From Areca catechu (Eukaryota; Streptophyta; Magnoliopsida; Arecales; Arecaceae): 64,000 bases of DNA. Below the pieces are notes generated by a model. That model had not been told where the DNA came from. It worked only from the letters and a program-made list of their open reading frames with translations, and did not search any database. Shown piece after piece: positions 35,223-45,545 of the stretch. The DNA lies in contig CM038050.1 of the NCBI GenBank assembly GCA_021397845.1, forward strand, positions 146,505,980 to 146,569,979, written 5' to 3'. Position 1 is the first letter of the stretch; each line of letters begins with the position of its first letter. A program made the position numbers and the translations under genes.

Positions 35223-35853
35223 CGACCACTTTCTTATACCTAGAATTTATTGGACCAATGGCAGAATCTGAGTCAAGAGGACAAGAGTGTGGCCGAAAAC
35301 ATCGCAAAGTTTGATGAGTATGTCTTGTGATGTAATGTCAATGAATCAGCTTCTGTGACCCTGTCTAGGTTTAGGGCTGGCCTACACCCAGACATCCAGA
35401 GAGAGCTTTACTTTAGAGAGGTCACTGATTTAGAGTATGCTTTCCAAGTTGCGAGGAACTGTGAGCGTTTCCAAAGGACACCCACCTATCGTAGACCTAA
35501 ACCCTTTAGGAACCCTAGTCGAATCCCAGGACCTAACCAAGGGTATAGTCAAGCCTACCCGAGTCGACCCGACCCGAGCCGACCTGACCTGAGCCAACCC
35601 CAGTTTAATAGAGAGGATAAGGGTAAAGCTATTGGAGTCTAGAGGAGCCCCACTCCCTAGAACAAATGCTTTAGATGTCATAAACCCGGGCATTATGCTA
35701 GCCAGTGTACCTCCACAGCCCTAATCATAGAAAAGCCAGCTAAGAATGAGCTAAAACCCATTGTTGAACCAAAAGGAGAAGTCTATGAGCTAGAAGATCA
35801 GTTGTTGGAAGAAGATGAGGGAGAGGAAGAACAGTTTGAATCTAAGACCTTCT
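35223..35853 (+). pseudogene. Element A gag, second fragment with CCHC knuckle
   Basis: It resumes RPLSYT and continues through a DKSVAENIAKFDEYV segment, RFRAGLHPDIQRELYFREV (open 35355-35642) and a Pro/Ser/Arg-rich run. The zinc knuckle CFRCHKPGHYASQC follows at about 35668-35710, then an acidic Glu-rich tail. This is the standard chromovirus gag C terminus. Stops lie at two points before 35355 and after KGKAIGV. Confidence 0.88.
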
Positions 35854-36925
35854 AGGAGTAGTTAGGTGCATCCTTATCCAAAACATAGTACAAGAAGATT
35901 GGCGTAGGACAAACATCCTACAAACCTTAGTCAAACTAGGGGATAAGGTGTGCAAAATCATAGTTGATAGTGGGAGCTGTGTCAATGCCATCTTTTCAAG
36001 TATTGTCAAAGCTCTAAGATTGACCTCAGTTCCTTACCCCAACCCTTATAAGGTCTCACAGATAGATTCAACTTCTATACCTATAAAGTCTAGGTGCCAT
36101 GTCTTGATCAAATTGCAGTCTTATGAAGAGAAGATTTGGTGTGATGTCCTTCCCATGGGTGTCAGTAGTATTATCTTAGGTCGACCTTGGCTTTACGATC
36201 ACGATGCCACCCTTTATGGTCAGACCAATAGCTGTACCTTTAACCACCATTGGAAGAAATTTACAATCAATCCAATTCAGCCTAAGGACCAGGTTAAAAG
36301 AGGATCTAATAGCCTAAAGGAAGAGAAGCCAGAAGTCAACCTGATCAAGGCCAAAGAGTTAGAGAATGTGATGACTGAGGGAACCCTTGCCATAAAAGAG
36401 ATTTATGAACCAACCCAGAGAGAAGAACCTTCTGAAGAATTTCAGGGAGAAAGGATTGAGCCCACTAAGAATTTAAGTGAAGAAACCCCTGAGCCTATTG
36501 AGGAATCCCAAGAAGAAACCCATGAATCAAGTTTAGTGGAGAAGTGTGATGAAGATGGGCCCAAGGTTGAAAACATTAAGGAATCAAAGGATAATGATCC
36601 TGAACCCACTATAGAATTTGAAGAAGAAATGACCAAGTCAGGATCAAACAAAGTCGATGAAAGTGAAGGTTCTCAAATATTGCCCATAGAGAAGGTCCAG
36701 GAACAAATCCCTATGGAACAACCCCAGGAAATAGACATTAGTTTAGAGGACTTTCAAGATAAAATTCCCAAAGACCTTCCTGATGACCTTCCACCTTCTA
36801 GGAGCACCCAGCCCGCCCTAGAACTTGCACCTATAGGTCCACCTAATACTAATCATGAGGTTAGGACAAGCACACCCATAGACCAATATTCACACATTAA
36901 GGTCAGTCTCTTTAGTTTGAACTAG
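35854..36925 (+). pseudogene. Element A aspartic protease with long acidic extension
   Basis: A 325-codon frame (35948-36925) opens with CKIIVDSGSCVNAIFSSI, containing the retropepsin DSG. It continues to VLPMGVSSIILGRPWLYDHD, the conserved C-terminal protease block. After it, about 200 residues are Glu/Pro/Ser-rich with low-complexity EEP/EE repeats; this is the usual linker between protease and RT in this lineage. The frame ends before any RT motif. Open over its length, but the flanking gag and pol are broken. Confidence 0.88.
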
Positions 36926-37261
36926 TCCCTGAGTCTCCTTCCTATTTCCTACCCTTTTTTGAGTCTACACATATTGCTAAAGCCATTATGTTACATTTTA
37001 TTGAGATCACCAGGTTGCATGAACCCTTAGAGTCCATCCCATTTGCGACCTACTTTTAGAAGACCTTATGGTATTTGCTACGAACCCATGGTAAATTATC
37101 ATGTGCATACCAGACCAGGGTCAAACCTAGAAAGTCAATAATCTGTTAGGTTTAGACCCTAGAGAGTCCAATAAAATTCTTCTCAATAAGAATGCATAGT
37201 TGAGTCTGCATTTTGCATCATTATAGAATTCTACATTAAGTACAAATTTTAAAATAATTCG
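36926..37261 (+). other. Element A deletion scar: RT, RNase H and most of integrase missing
   Basis: Between the protease linker and the integrase C terminus only about 330 bp of noncoding or degraded sequence remain, where about 3 kb of RT, RNase H and integrase core are expected. Coding similarity restarts at about 37262 with an ADSRKRTKEFEQGNSVMIRL-like segment. That is the region equivalent to LADSQRRVKTF in element F. Confidence 0.75.
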
Positions 37262-37825
37262 GCTGATTCCCGAAAGAGAACCAAAGAGTTTGAACAAGGA
37301 AATTCTGTAATGATTAGGCTTAGGCCTGAATGGTTTCCACCAGGAACCGTTAAGAAACTTCATGCTCGTGGAGCTGGCCCCTTTAGAGTGATAAAGAGAG
37401 TTGGCCCTAATGCCTATGTGCTTATGCTACCCCCGGATTATGGCATTAGCTCAACTTTTAATATCCTGGACTTAGTTGAGTATAGGGAACCAGCAAACAA
37501 ACCCAATGAGCCATTTGGGCCTAACCTTTCATTTAAGAGCAAACCCGACCCAGAGTGTCCACCTCCAATTTTACCTGAGAGAGGAGAGCAGATCGAGCAT
37601 GTCCTGGATGATCAAGCTATGACCACCCGGGATAAAGGCTATCATCATTACTTGGTCCGATGGCAAGGCCGACCGAAATTCGATGACTCATGGATTACCT
37701 GGGAGGACTTGCTGCGCCTCGACCCCGACCTTCTAGAAGAGTACCAAAGCCAAATCAACCCTTACTCGACAGGGTCAAGTTCCTCCCACCCCGGGAGAAC
37801 TGGTGTGGGCACCAGAATCCGATAG
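37262..37825 (+). pseudogene. Element A integrase C terminus and chromodomain
   Basis: From 37310 a 171-codon frame is open. MIRLRPEWFPPGTVKKLHAR and GAGPFRVIKRVGPNAYVL are the integrase C-terminal (GPY/F-like) module. Then DDQAMTTRDKGYHHYLVRWQG..FDDSWITWEDLLRLDPDLLEEY is the chromodomain that targets chromovirus integration to chromatin marks. The stop at 37823-37825 lies 25 bp inside the 3' LTR. The domain keeps the aromatic Tyr and Trp positions of the fold. It is not joined to any integrase core. Confidence 0.92.
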
Positions 37826-39373
37826 AGGCTCCTCAACCCTCTATGGATATCTAACTAGGGTTCCAATTTTTTGAGTCTTGTAATAAGGCTTCAAGCCTAA
37901 GCATTGTATTTTTTTTAGTCATGAATTTAGTCTCAATTGATTTTGTTTTAGTCTTGTACATTGACCAATTTGGTCAAGTTATGTCTATGAGTCCTGTATT
38001 GAGTCTAGTCCGAGTCTGGGCCCAAGCCAGAGTGGTCTTTGAGTCCAGCTCAACTACTATTGGGCCAAGCCTTGAAGGATAATATTTTCAGTCCTGGGGT
38101 GCCACTTCATCATCCCATGTGGTGCCACCTCACCTTACCAAGTGGGCGGCACAAGTCTGATTTCTTAGGTGCCAAAGGTGACAACATCACTTGATCTTTT
38201 CCTCCCTTCCCTCCCCCTATCAAGCCACTTGCTAAAGGAGTCATGGGCGACCAAGGAAAGGTTGAAGACATAGGCCTTGCCCCAAGCCCCATATCATGTT
38301 TCTCTCCAAAGATGGGTGGGCAATCAAGGAAAGAAGAAAGACACAAGCCTTGCTCCAAGCCCCATATCTTGCTTCTCTCCAAAGAGGGGTGGGCGACCAA
38401 GGAAAGAAGGAAGACACAAGTCTTGCATCATGCCTTCTTCCCAAAATGAAAATCAGCTTTCCAAGTCCAAGGGCACCAAGATCCTTCCTCCAAGCCCAAA
38501 ATCAAGCCACGTCCAATCTCATGCAAAGCCTTGGTCGGCCAAGAAGAAGGGAGTCCAGAATTTCGGTGTATTTTCAAGAAAAGACATGTATTTTTCTTTT
38601 GAATTTGAAAAGGGTCCTAAGGTGCCTATATAAAGGACCTTACCCCTCATTTGTATGGCTAATGTTGATGAATGAAAAGAAAAAGATTTGAGTGCTATTC
38701 TTCTTCTTAGTTGCCTTCGTTCCTTAAGAACATCGATTTCTATGAGAGAGCGCCTTCACCTTCGGGCATTGAGAGGTGTGAGGCCTCAAGTTACCTTCTC
38801 TTCAGTGCAAGCCATCCTCCATCTTTGAGCTCGGATGTCCATCAGGATGATCCACCTTGGTGCCTAACAAGAAGAACTCCATCCACCACCTACCTCAACT
38901 CTCATTCCTTCATCCCTTATTTTCTTCTTGTTGAATCTTAACTCTTCCCTTGATTGCTCGCAGGTCCTCCAAGTACCACGAATACAGAGTCAGTTTCCCT
39001 TGCCTTCGAGACCTTCAGACGAAAAGCCGGCGCATCCGTGGGGGTTGAAGGCTCGATCATCTAGGCTGCATCCGTGAGAGTGAGTGAACTCGGCATCGGG
39101 CGCTTCAGAGCTTTTAAGGTTTGCAACCCTAAAACTCCTAAACTGATATTGATTCGAGAGCTAAGTCCTACGGGATTTCTCAATCCCGGGATCCTCTTCT
39201 TATCCTTGTTTAGGGACTTACTTGCTTGCTTGAAGTTCTTGTTATTCTAGAAACCCTATATCTACTCTTGTCTGTCTTCGGGAATCCTAAATCTACAAAA
39301 AAACCTAAAAATCACAAAGAAAAAATTCACTTGCATCATTCCTCTCATCTTGCATCTAGTTAGTCCGGCATCA
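37801..39373 (+). repeat. Element A 3' LTR
   Basis: Partner of 18746-20311 with few differences. It keeps the TATATAAAG box (38627-38635) and the 73-bp repeats (GGGC(G/A)A(C/T)CAAGGAAAG from 38245, 38318 and 38391). It abuts CCAAG at 39374-39378. Confidence 0.93.
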
Positions 39374-39378
39374 CCAAG

Positions 39379-40190
39379 CCCCTGGCATGGATCACCGGGG
39401 CCAAAGCTAGAGCCTTCCTCTGGAAGTCGGTCATCTACCATTTTGGTCTCCCCCATACTGTCATCATCGATAATGGACGATAGTTTGATAATCAAGCATT
39501 CAAAGAGTTCTGTGTCGAGCTGGGCATCTACCATCTCTTCACGTAGGTGGGCGACCCATAGACTAACGAGGAGGCTAAGGTGACCAACTACACCATCCTC
39601 CAAGGACTTCACACCCATCTAGATGAAGCAAAGTGCTAGTGGGTGGAAGAGCTCCCCAGCATGCTATGTGCCTACCACACCACCCCTTAAGCTATGACGG
39701 ACCAAACACAATTCAATCTAGTCTTCGGCACGAGGTGGTGCTACCAGTTAAAATCAATCTATCGATGCTAAGGGTAGAGCAATTCGATGAGTCGAGCAAC
39801 CCGGCACATCTCTTGCTTAACCTCGGTCTGCTAGATGAAATGAGGGACAAAGCCCGACTCCACATGGCAATGTACTGCCAGTAGGCAGCTTGGTACTATA
39901 ACTCCTAAGTGAAACTGAAAGCCTTTTGCCCAAGAGACCTCATCCTGAGGTGAGTAGAAATGTTGCAGCTTGGCGAGGGTGGGAAGCTGTCACCCAATTA
40001 GAAAGGCCCTTACAGGGTGGTCGAGGCCTTGCACCAAGGAGCCTATAGGATAACTAAGCTCAATGGCACCCAAATCCCATGAACGTGGAATGAGAGGAAT
40101 CAAGGATGTATTACCAATGATGTACGCCCCCTACTCAAAGATGGAATGGAATGCCTTTGGTGGCACGTTTTGGCTTCACCCTTCTAAAAA
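39379..40190 (+). pseudogene. Element D integrase, C-terminal fragment
   Basis: PLAWITGAKARAFLWKSVIY resumes at the insertion point. VIIDNGR has the second catalytic Asp (39469-39471). TNEEAKVTNYTILQGL follows; its Lys (39577-39579) stands where the catalytic Glu belongs. A WVEELPSMLCAYHTTP segment (about 39640-39690) and degraded C-terminal sequence to about 40160 complete it. Several Gln/Trp codons are stops. The catalytic Glu-to-Lys change (G to A) alone would abolish strand transfer. Confidence 0.87.
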
Positions 40191-40191
40191 G

Positions 40192-40870
40192 CACTCATCC
40201 CTCGGACCTTAGGTCAAGCAAAGAAAGCTGGGATCTCTAAAGCCCTTCACTCATCCGTTGGGCCCTAGGTTCAACGAAGAAAGCTCAAAGTTCCAAAGCC
40301 CTACACTCATCCACCGGATCCTAGGTTCGGCAAAGAAAGTCGAGAGCTCCAAAGCCCCACACTTATCCATTGAATCCCAGGTCCAGTGAAGAAAGCTGAA
40401 AGCTCCAAAGCCCCGCACTCATCCATCAGATCCCAGGTTTGGCAAAAAAAACCAGGATCTCCAAAGCCCGGCACTTATTCATCGAACCCTAGGTTCGACG
40501 AAGAAAGTCAGGAGCTCCAAAGCCTTGCACTCATCCATCGGACCCCAGGTTCGATAAAGAAAGCCTGGAGCTCCAAAGGCCCACACTCATCCATCGGATC
40601 CCATGTTCAGTGAAGAAAGCTGAGAGCTCCAAAGCCCTGCACTCATCCATCGGATCCTAGATCCGACGAAGAAAGTTCGGAGCTCCAAAGCCCTGCACTC
40701 ATCCATTGAATCCTAGGTTTGACAAAGAAAGTCAGGAGATCCAAAGCCCTACACTCATCCATCGGATCCCAGGTTTGGCAAAGAAAGCCAAGAGTTCCAA
40801 AGCCCCACACTCATCTATCGAACCCCAGGTTCGACAAAGAAAGCTAGAGGCTCCATGGCCCCACACTTAA
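40192..40870 (+). repeat. 56-bp tandem repeat array in element D 3' region
   Basis: The motif CACTCATCC (or a one- or two-base variant) starts at 40192, 40248, 40304, 40360, 40416, 40472, 40528, 40584, 40640, 40696, 40752, 40808 and 40864. The spacing is exactly 56 bp each time. Each unit also carries CCCAGGTTCG..AAGAAAGC and AGCTCCAAAGCCC. Units differ by substitutions only. Tandem arrays in the 3' region between pol and LTR are known for Tat-lineage elements and are proposed sources of satellite DNA. Confidence 0.93.
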
Positions 40871-41399
40871 CTGCCAGCCCCTAGGTCCGACGAAGAAAAA
40901 TAGGAAGCCTTGCAGCACTGCCACTCTAGGCTGCCTGCCCCATAGCTCCACATTCACTCCTCAGACCCTGCATCTAATGAAAGAGAGAACAAGGAGCTCC
41001 ATAGCACCGTCCTTATTGGTGACCTGCACCATGGCACGCACGTCTACCTCTCCTATCCTAGGCTAACCTTTATTGGCTCGGGAACCGGCAGAGCCTAATA
41101 AGATGCTACCTAGCATTGCCACCTTCGATGATATATCCAACTACCACGCCGCTTGGCAGACGGGCCAAATGATGGGTACAAAAAAAAAAGGGAAAAGTGG
41201 GAGCAAAGAAAGAAGATTAGATTGGTAAAGAAACTTCATTCCATACTTTAAATAAGTCAACAAAAAGGAGAACTCCCAGACAGGCCGAGGAGTCCATCAA
41301 AAAGTTTTAATTATAGGAAGAAGAGAAAGTAACGAAAGAGCCCTAGGCTAGCCACGGTCCAAAAGTCAATGTCGGAGTATCACAAGACCTGATATCCTC
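40871..41399. other. Element D spacer between tandem array and antisense ORF
   Basis: It contains one more degenerate piece of the 56-bp unit at its left edge and an A-run near 41180 (tacaaaaaaaaaag). No coding similarity is seen. Confidence 0.5.
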
Positions 41400-43722
41400 C
41401 ATAATGGCTTCTATCATCACCCTTATCTCGACCATTATCCACTCGATGGCTTCCCTCACCGAGCTTTGCTAGATGGTCATTGTGGCGGTCGTGGGTGCCT
41501 GGGATGTTGGAGGTGGAGTTGACTCGATGTTGGGTTCTGTGGGTTCTACTGGGATGGCTTCGGCAAGCAGGTCCACCTCATCGACCACGTCCTCCTCAGG
41601 CTCATCGGGAATGACCTCATGCAGGTCTGGAAGGTGGAAGAGCTACACAATCTTCTTCTTGCATTCTTCAAATCCTTTGAAGAATGCATCACAGACAGCC
41701 TCCCTCACCCCATCCTCAAACTCCATTGAGGCCTTGTACCATGCGATGGACTCGGCTACTTCTCTCTTTGCAACTTCCATCACCACCGTAGCGATGGTAG
41801 CCTTCTCCTTGGCCACCGCGCCTCACTCTTCCTCTAGATTCAGCCGCACTTGGAAGCCTAGTAGTTGCACTTCTAGGCAGAGTGATGTAGAGGTGGACCT
41901 GGAGAGGTTCTCCTCCAAATGGGTGATATACTCTGCCTTCTCCATGAGCGTGGCCTTGCAATCCTCCACATAAAGATCAAGGTCAGCAATGGAGTCTTGG
42001 GTCTGCTTGTGCTTAGTCTCTAGTTCCTTCACCTGAGCCTCCAAGGCAGGCAACTTCTCTACCAAGACCTTGGCTCTTGCTTCGATGGTATCGACCTTGT
42101 TGCGAGATTCTGCATCCTGCCAGAGTAGCACTCGACATGCATCCTTGACTAGGAATGCATCCTGGATGACTTGAGACAGGAACCAAGGAGAAGTCATGAG
42201 CCCAATGGGAATGAACCAAAAAAAAGAGAAGAAGAAAGACAGGAAGGGAAGGCTTACTATGAGAAGCTGGGGGAAGATTCCGGTAATGGTATCCCCTAGT
42301 AAGTGACCGGCCCTCTCTTGGCGATCCCGAGGTTGCAGGATGAACCCCAGCAACCTCTTGGCCAGGCCCGCATCAAGGGTAATCGATGCCTGAGGCAGCA
42401 CCAGCATGGACACCCTGGCTACCCCGGGAGTTGGAGCCATGGATGAAGGACCCACTGATGTCAAATCCTTCAGATGGGTCTCTACCGCTATGGTGGCCAT
42501 ACGTAGAGCCGGACCACTCTCCGGCTCAGGCACGGTGGCCACTTCAGGGGACGATGGGATCTCAATAATCTCAGGAGCCTCCAGAGGGGCCTGAGGTGTC
42601 CCCTCCCTCGGCTCAGCCTCCTACTTGGTCCCGGGGTCATGACCCCGGTGCCTCTGCAACTGGCATCGAGCCCTCTCTTCCCGGGGCTGGGATGACAGCT
42701 CCCCGTGAGACCTTTGCTCTAGCTCTCCATGAGGTCTCTTCGTCGGCTCTTCCATGGATCTCATCGACGATGACTGCTTGTGGGTCATTTACTTAATTTT
42801 GTCGATGAAGAACTTCATATCTACATTAATAAGAAGAGTTTGGTTAGTTGCTAGAAATCATTGAAGGATGTAGATTTCAAATCTTACCTAAAAATCAAAC
42901 CAGGCTGATACCAGCATTGAACAGGTTTTGCTAAGAGAGGAGGTCCAACCCACATGGAACCCTCGAGGTGACAAGTTGATCATAACCTCCTGATCAGCAG
43001 GCTCCACTATGGCATTCTGATTAGGGGACCAGTCAAGGTTGCTCCAAACCTAGTTGATCCCCTCGATCGAGGTGAAAAGGAATCTACTCTTCCATCCCTT
43101 GATGGAAGTGGACAGGTCAAACCTAAGCATCCCGAGGTGGGATGCTATGAACCATCACCTCCTATCTGTGGGGTGGTGTTTCAAAGTGAAGAGGGCCTTA
43201 AAGAGAGAAAACCAAGTGACTGTACCATGGAGGTGGCACAATGCTATGAAAGAAGAGATAACCCTAAAGGAGTTTGGGATAAGCTGGGTCAGAACTAATC
43301 TATGGTGGTCCAAGAAAAATAGAATAAAAGAATGGAGAGGAAGCCAGAAACCAGCGAGGAAGAAATCCTTATACAAGGTGACCCTGCCCGGCCTACCTAA
43401 GGTGGCCCGCTCTCCGGGTCTGGGATCGTGATCCAGATAAAATTTGGAACCCGTAAGTGCTCCAAAGATGGAGGGTGTCCACCCTGGTCATCGTCGAAGC
43501 AACGTCGAATGGACCGGCCATATCCTGGCTTAAGGATGAAGGAAGGGGAGGTAAAGACAAGGTGTTGGGGTCCACCATCCGGCAGGGACCCCGAGGGACT
43601 CTGAAAGAAATGTCCTCCTTCTCACTATCCGAGGAAGGAGGCCTTGTCCGAGAAGGCTCTATCATGCTGAAGCAGACCGAGGAATGCTCTGGGGGATGAC
43701 GTCCACCTCCAGAAGAACTCAT
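41400..43722 (-). pseudogene. Element D antisense ORF (aORF; PF04195-like 'putative gypsy type transposon' protein)
   Basis: It reads opposite to gag-pol, next to the 3' LTR, as known for Grande/Retand-type Tat elements. The start MSSSGGGRHPPEHSS is at 43722. The domain at about 43030-43480 (WSTYGFQI; LTQLIPNSFRVISSFIALCH; GTVTWFSLFKALFTLKHHP) matches the plant PF04195 family. GLAKRLLGFILQPRDRQERA (about 42300-42375) is shared with the relic at 60300-60350. A long coiled coil (EARAKVLVEKLPALEAQVKELE; 41823-42100) and an acidic C terminus follow. Two candidate introns with GT..AG ends lie at 42821-42887 and 42170-42257; the second has a strong pyrimidine tract. Stops and shifts are present. 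The role of such aORFs is unknown. Confidence 0.78.
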
Positions 43723-44277
43723 GAAGGGGGAAGGAACAAAAGAGAGAAGGAAAATCTAAGGGCGGGGAACGCTCCCTCGATGCAGACCAGAAGGGAAGAA
43801 AGCAAAGGAGGTAGACTAACCTACAAGGGACTCTAGGTCGAGGGTTCTAAAAATGGGTGAGGAGCTCCCCTCTTTCTTCTTTGTTCCTCCTTCACTCGAA
43901 GGTCTTTGAAAAGGAATGAAGGGATGAACCACTTATCTGTAAAAGATGACAAAACTTCCTTTTCAAACTGAACCAGTTGGTCGATGCGGCCCTTCACTTC
44001 GTCGGCCAATAGAATTCAAACACATGTCGATCTCCACTATCCGGGATGCTTCAGCCCATGAACCACCATGCAGGGAGACATCAAAACATCACTTCAGATT
44101 ACCACTCCAACTGACATGGCGCCTCCCAGTTGGCGTGTGTGCAATCCACGAATCATCAAAGGCCACGGCATTTAATGATGCGAGTGTGGTAGCCCTCCAC
44201 ATCAGTGACATCATTACTCCCATCACCCCAAATCCAAGGAGTCATAATGCACTCTGGGCTCAAGAGTGGGGGGCATC
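43723..44277. other. Element D region between aORF and 3' LTR, with polypurine tract
   Basis: This is the 5' side of the antisense ORF and so its likely promoter region, but no clear TATA box is seen on the minus strand. The purine tract caagagtggggggcatc (44261-44277) directly precedes the 3' LTR and is the plus-strand primer site of D. Confidence 0.6.
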
Positions 44278-45321
44278 TGATATGGCTAGGCGTTGATATG
44301 GCACCTAGGTGGCCAATATGGCGCACTCATCTAACATGGTAGGTTGCTGATGTGGCACCCACGGTCTGTCTTCCTGGCCAAGTAGAGCTCCTGGTCGAGT
44401 AGATCTCCAGGCCAGCCTGAACCTTAGCCATGAAAAGAAATGACCCCCGCACACTGGGGGAGGAAGGAAAGATTGAAGGATGCCGCTACCCTAGATAGGT
44501 ACGTGTGCCCCCATTGGCCCCTACGAGGCTAGACGGTGACCAGAGAGGGCGGGATTACTATCTCTGGCCGACTTATCATGACATGCCATGGAGGAGGAAC
44601 AGCATCTTGCTTGCCCTGTGCCCCTCGCAGACATGTGCACTTCTAGAATAGGGAGCCACGCAGTATGCCATCCCTCTCCCATGCAAAGGATCTTGCTCGG
44701 ACTCCAAGCCCTGTGAGATCTGCACCCTTCACAAGGAAGCAAATCCTACGGCATAACGCCTACACCTGTCGCAGAAGAAATCCTGCTAGGATTCCAGTTC
44801 CTGTCCCGTGAGATCCTACTGGGCCTGCACTCTCCTCCAAGAGGATGTGCCACAACATGCTGCCTGCACTCGCTACAGAGAAAACCCTGCTATGACTCTA
44901 GTTTCTGTCCCACGAGGCCTACACCCCTCTCAGGAAGGGGCATGCAGCCCAGATACCTCATCCACCTTGCAAGCACTGGCTACCATATATATATTAGTAA
45001 GAGGGGCCTCCGGTAAAGGTAAGCAAGAAAAGAATAGCAAACCCAATAGAAAGTAGTGGCAAACAATCCCAGAAAGTTTATCCTTTTCCAAAAAGACCTC
45101 TTCACGGTGGTCACCAAGATCTCCGTGACAGAGGATATGTTGTCCTCGATTATCCTACTAACTTGACCGTTTGAGTATTTCCGCTGGGATCCCCGGCCGG
45201 ATCTTCTTTTTTTTGCAAGATCGCTCGCCAGTCAGGAGTGCGCACTAACGAGCCGATGCCCGAAGTGACCTAAGTGGCCTTGGGATCCACCAAGCTGCAG
45301 GCCGAAGTCATGGCGGCAACA
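44278..45321 (+). repeat. Element D 3' LTR
   Basis: It pairs with 1606-2760, begins TGATATGGCTAGG and ends GGCAACA, followed by CTGAC. It has only about two GTAGAGCTCCTGG units (44380-44408), where the 5' copy has about eight. Confidence 0.9.
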
Positions 45322-45326
45322 CTGAC

Positions 45327-45545
45327 CACACCCTCTAGAAGCTTGGGTCCCTGCCACCTGGGCTGCTGGCCTTCTATGGGCTGATCGAGACATTGGATCC
45401 TAATTTAGTGGCATGTGTTGGGGTTGGGCTACACCAATGTGGACCCTTCAGCAATTGGGAATGGTGCAGTGTTGCATTACAATGGGAACAGGATAAGTAC
45501 GTGGACTACTCACACCCTTTGTTGCACCGATGCTTCAAGCATTAA
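45327..45545 (+). pseudogene. GAUT-like pseudogene, C-terminal part
   Basis: HTL-stop-KLGSLPPGLLAFYGL continues directly from YHY-stop-QERNAN at 1605 when element D and one CTAAC copy are removed. This is the family block in which Trp stands at both stop positions. GLGYTNVDPSAIGNGAVLHY lies at about 45425-45485 in a shifted frame. DKYVDYSHPLLHRCFKH-stop (45493-45545) is the normal GAUT C terminus. About 15-20 residues between the last two blocks are deleted. The family ends at the same point, so this is the true 3' end. Confidence 0.9.

Larger units (their letters stand above)
18746..39373 (+). mobile_element. Element A: chromovirus (Tekay/Del-type Gypsy), internally deleted, carrying element B
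   Basis: LTRs of 1566 and 1573 bp (18746-20311, 37801-39373) start TGGTGTGGGCACCAGAAT and end CACCA/CATCA. The flanking CCAAG target copies at 18741-18745 and 39374-39378 are identical. It has an iMet primer site, gag with a CCHC knuckle, protease and a C-terminal chromodomain. RT, RNase H and nearly all of integrase are missing. Copia element B sits in gag. The chromodomain and LTR ends resemble element F at the right edge, so the two are related families. Confidence 0.93.
1606..45321 (+). mobile_element. Element D: Ty3/Gypsy LTR retrotransposon, Tat lineage, host of nested insertions
   Basis: Direct LTRs lie at 1606-2760 and 44278-45321. Flanking 5-bp target duplications are CTAAC (1601-1605) and CTGAC (45322-45326), one transition apart. 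Internal order on the + strand is gag, protease, RT, RNase H, second RNase H, integrase, a 56-bp tandem array, an antisense ORF, purine tract and LTR. The second RNase H and the antisense ORF next to the 3' LTR are diagnostic of the Tat clade (Grande/Retand/RIRE2-like). Elements E (3671-15017) and A (18746-39373) interrupt it. Without them and their extra target copies D is about 11.7 kb. All coding parts carry stops, so it is inactive. Confidence 0.92.

Noticed and set aside
40192..40870. Regular direct repeats resembling a CRISPR array
   Set aside because: The whole 56-bp unit repeats with no unique spacers, inside a plant retrotransposon.
463..45545. A functional GAUT gene with a 44-kb intron
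   Set aside because: The interruption has LTR target duplications and not splice sites, and the flanking coding parts carry several frameshifts, stops and a C-terminal deletion.
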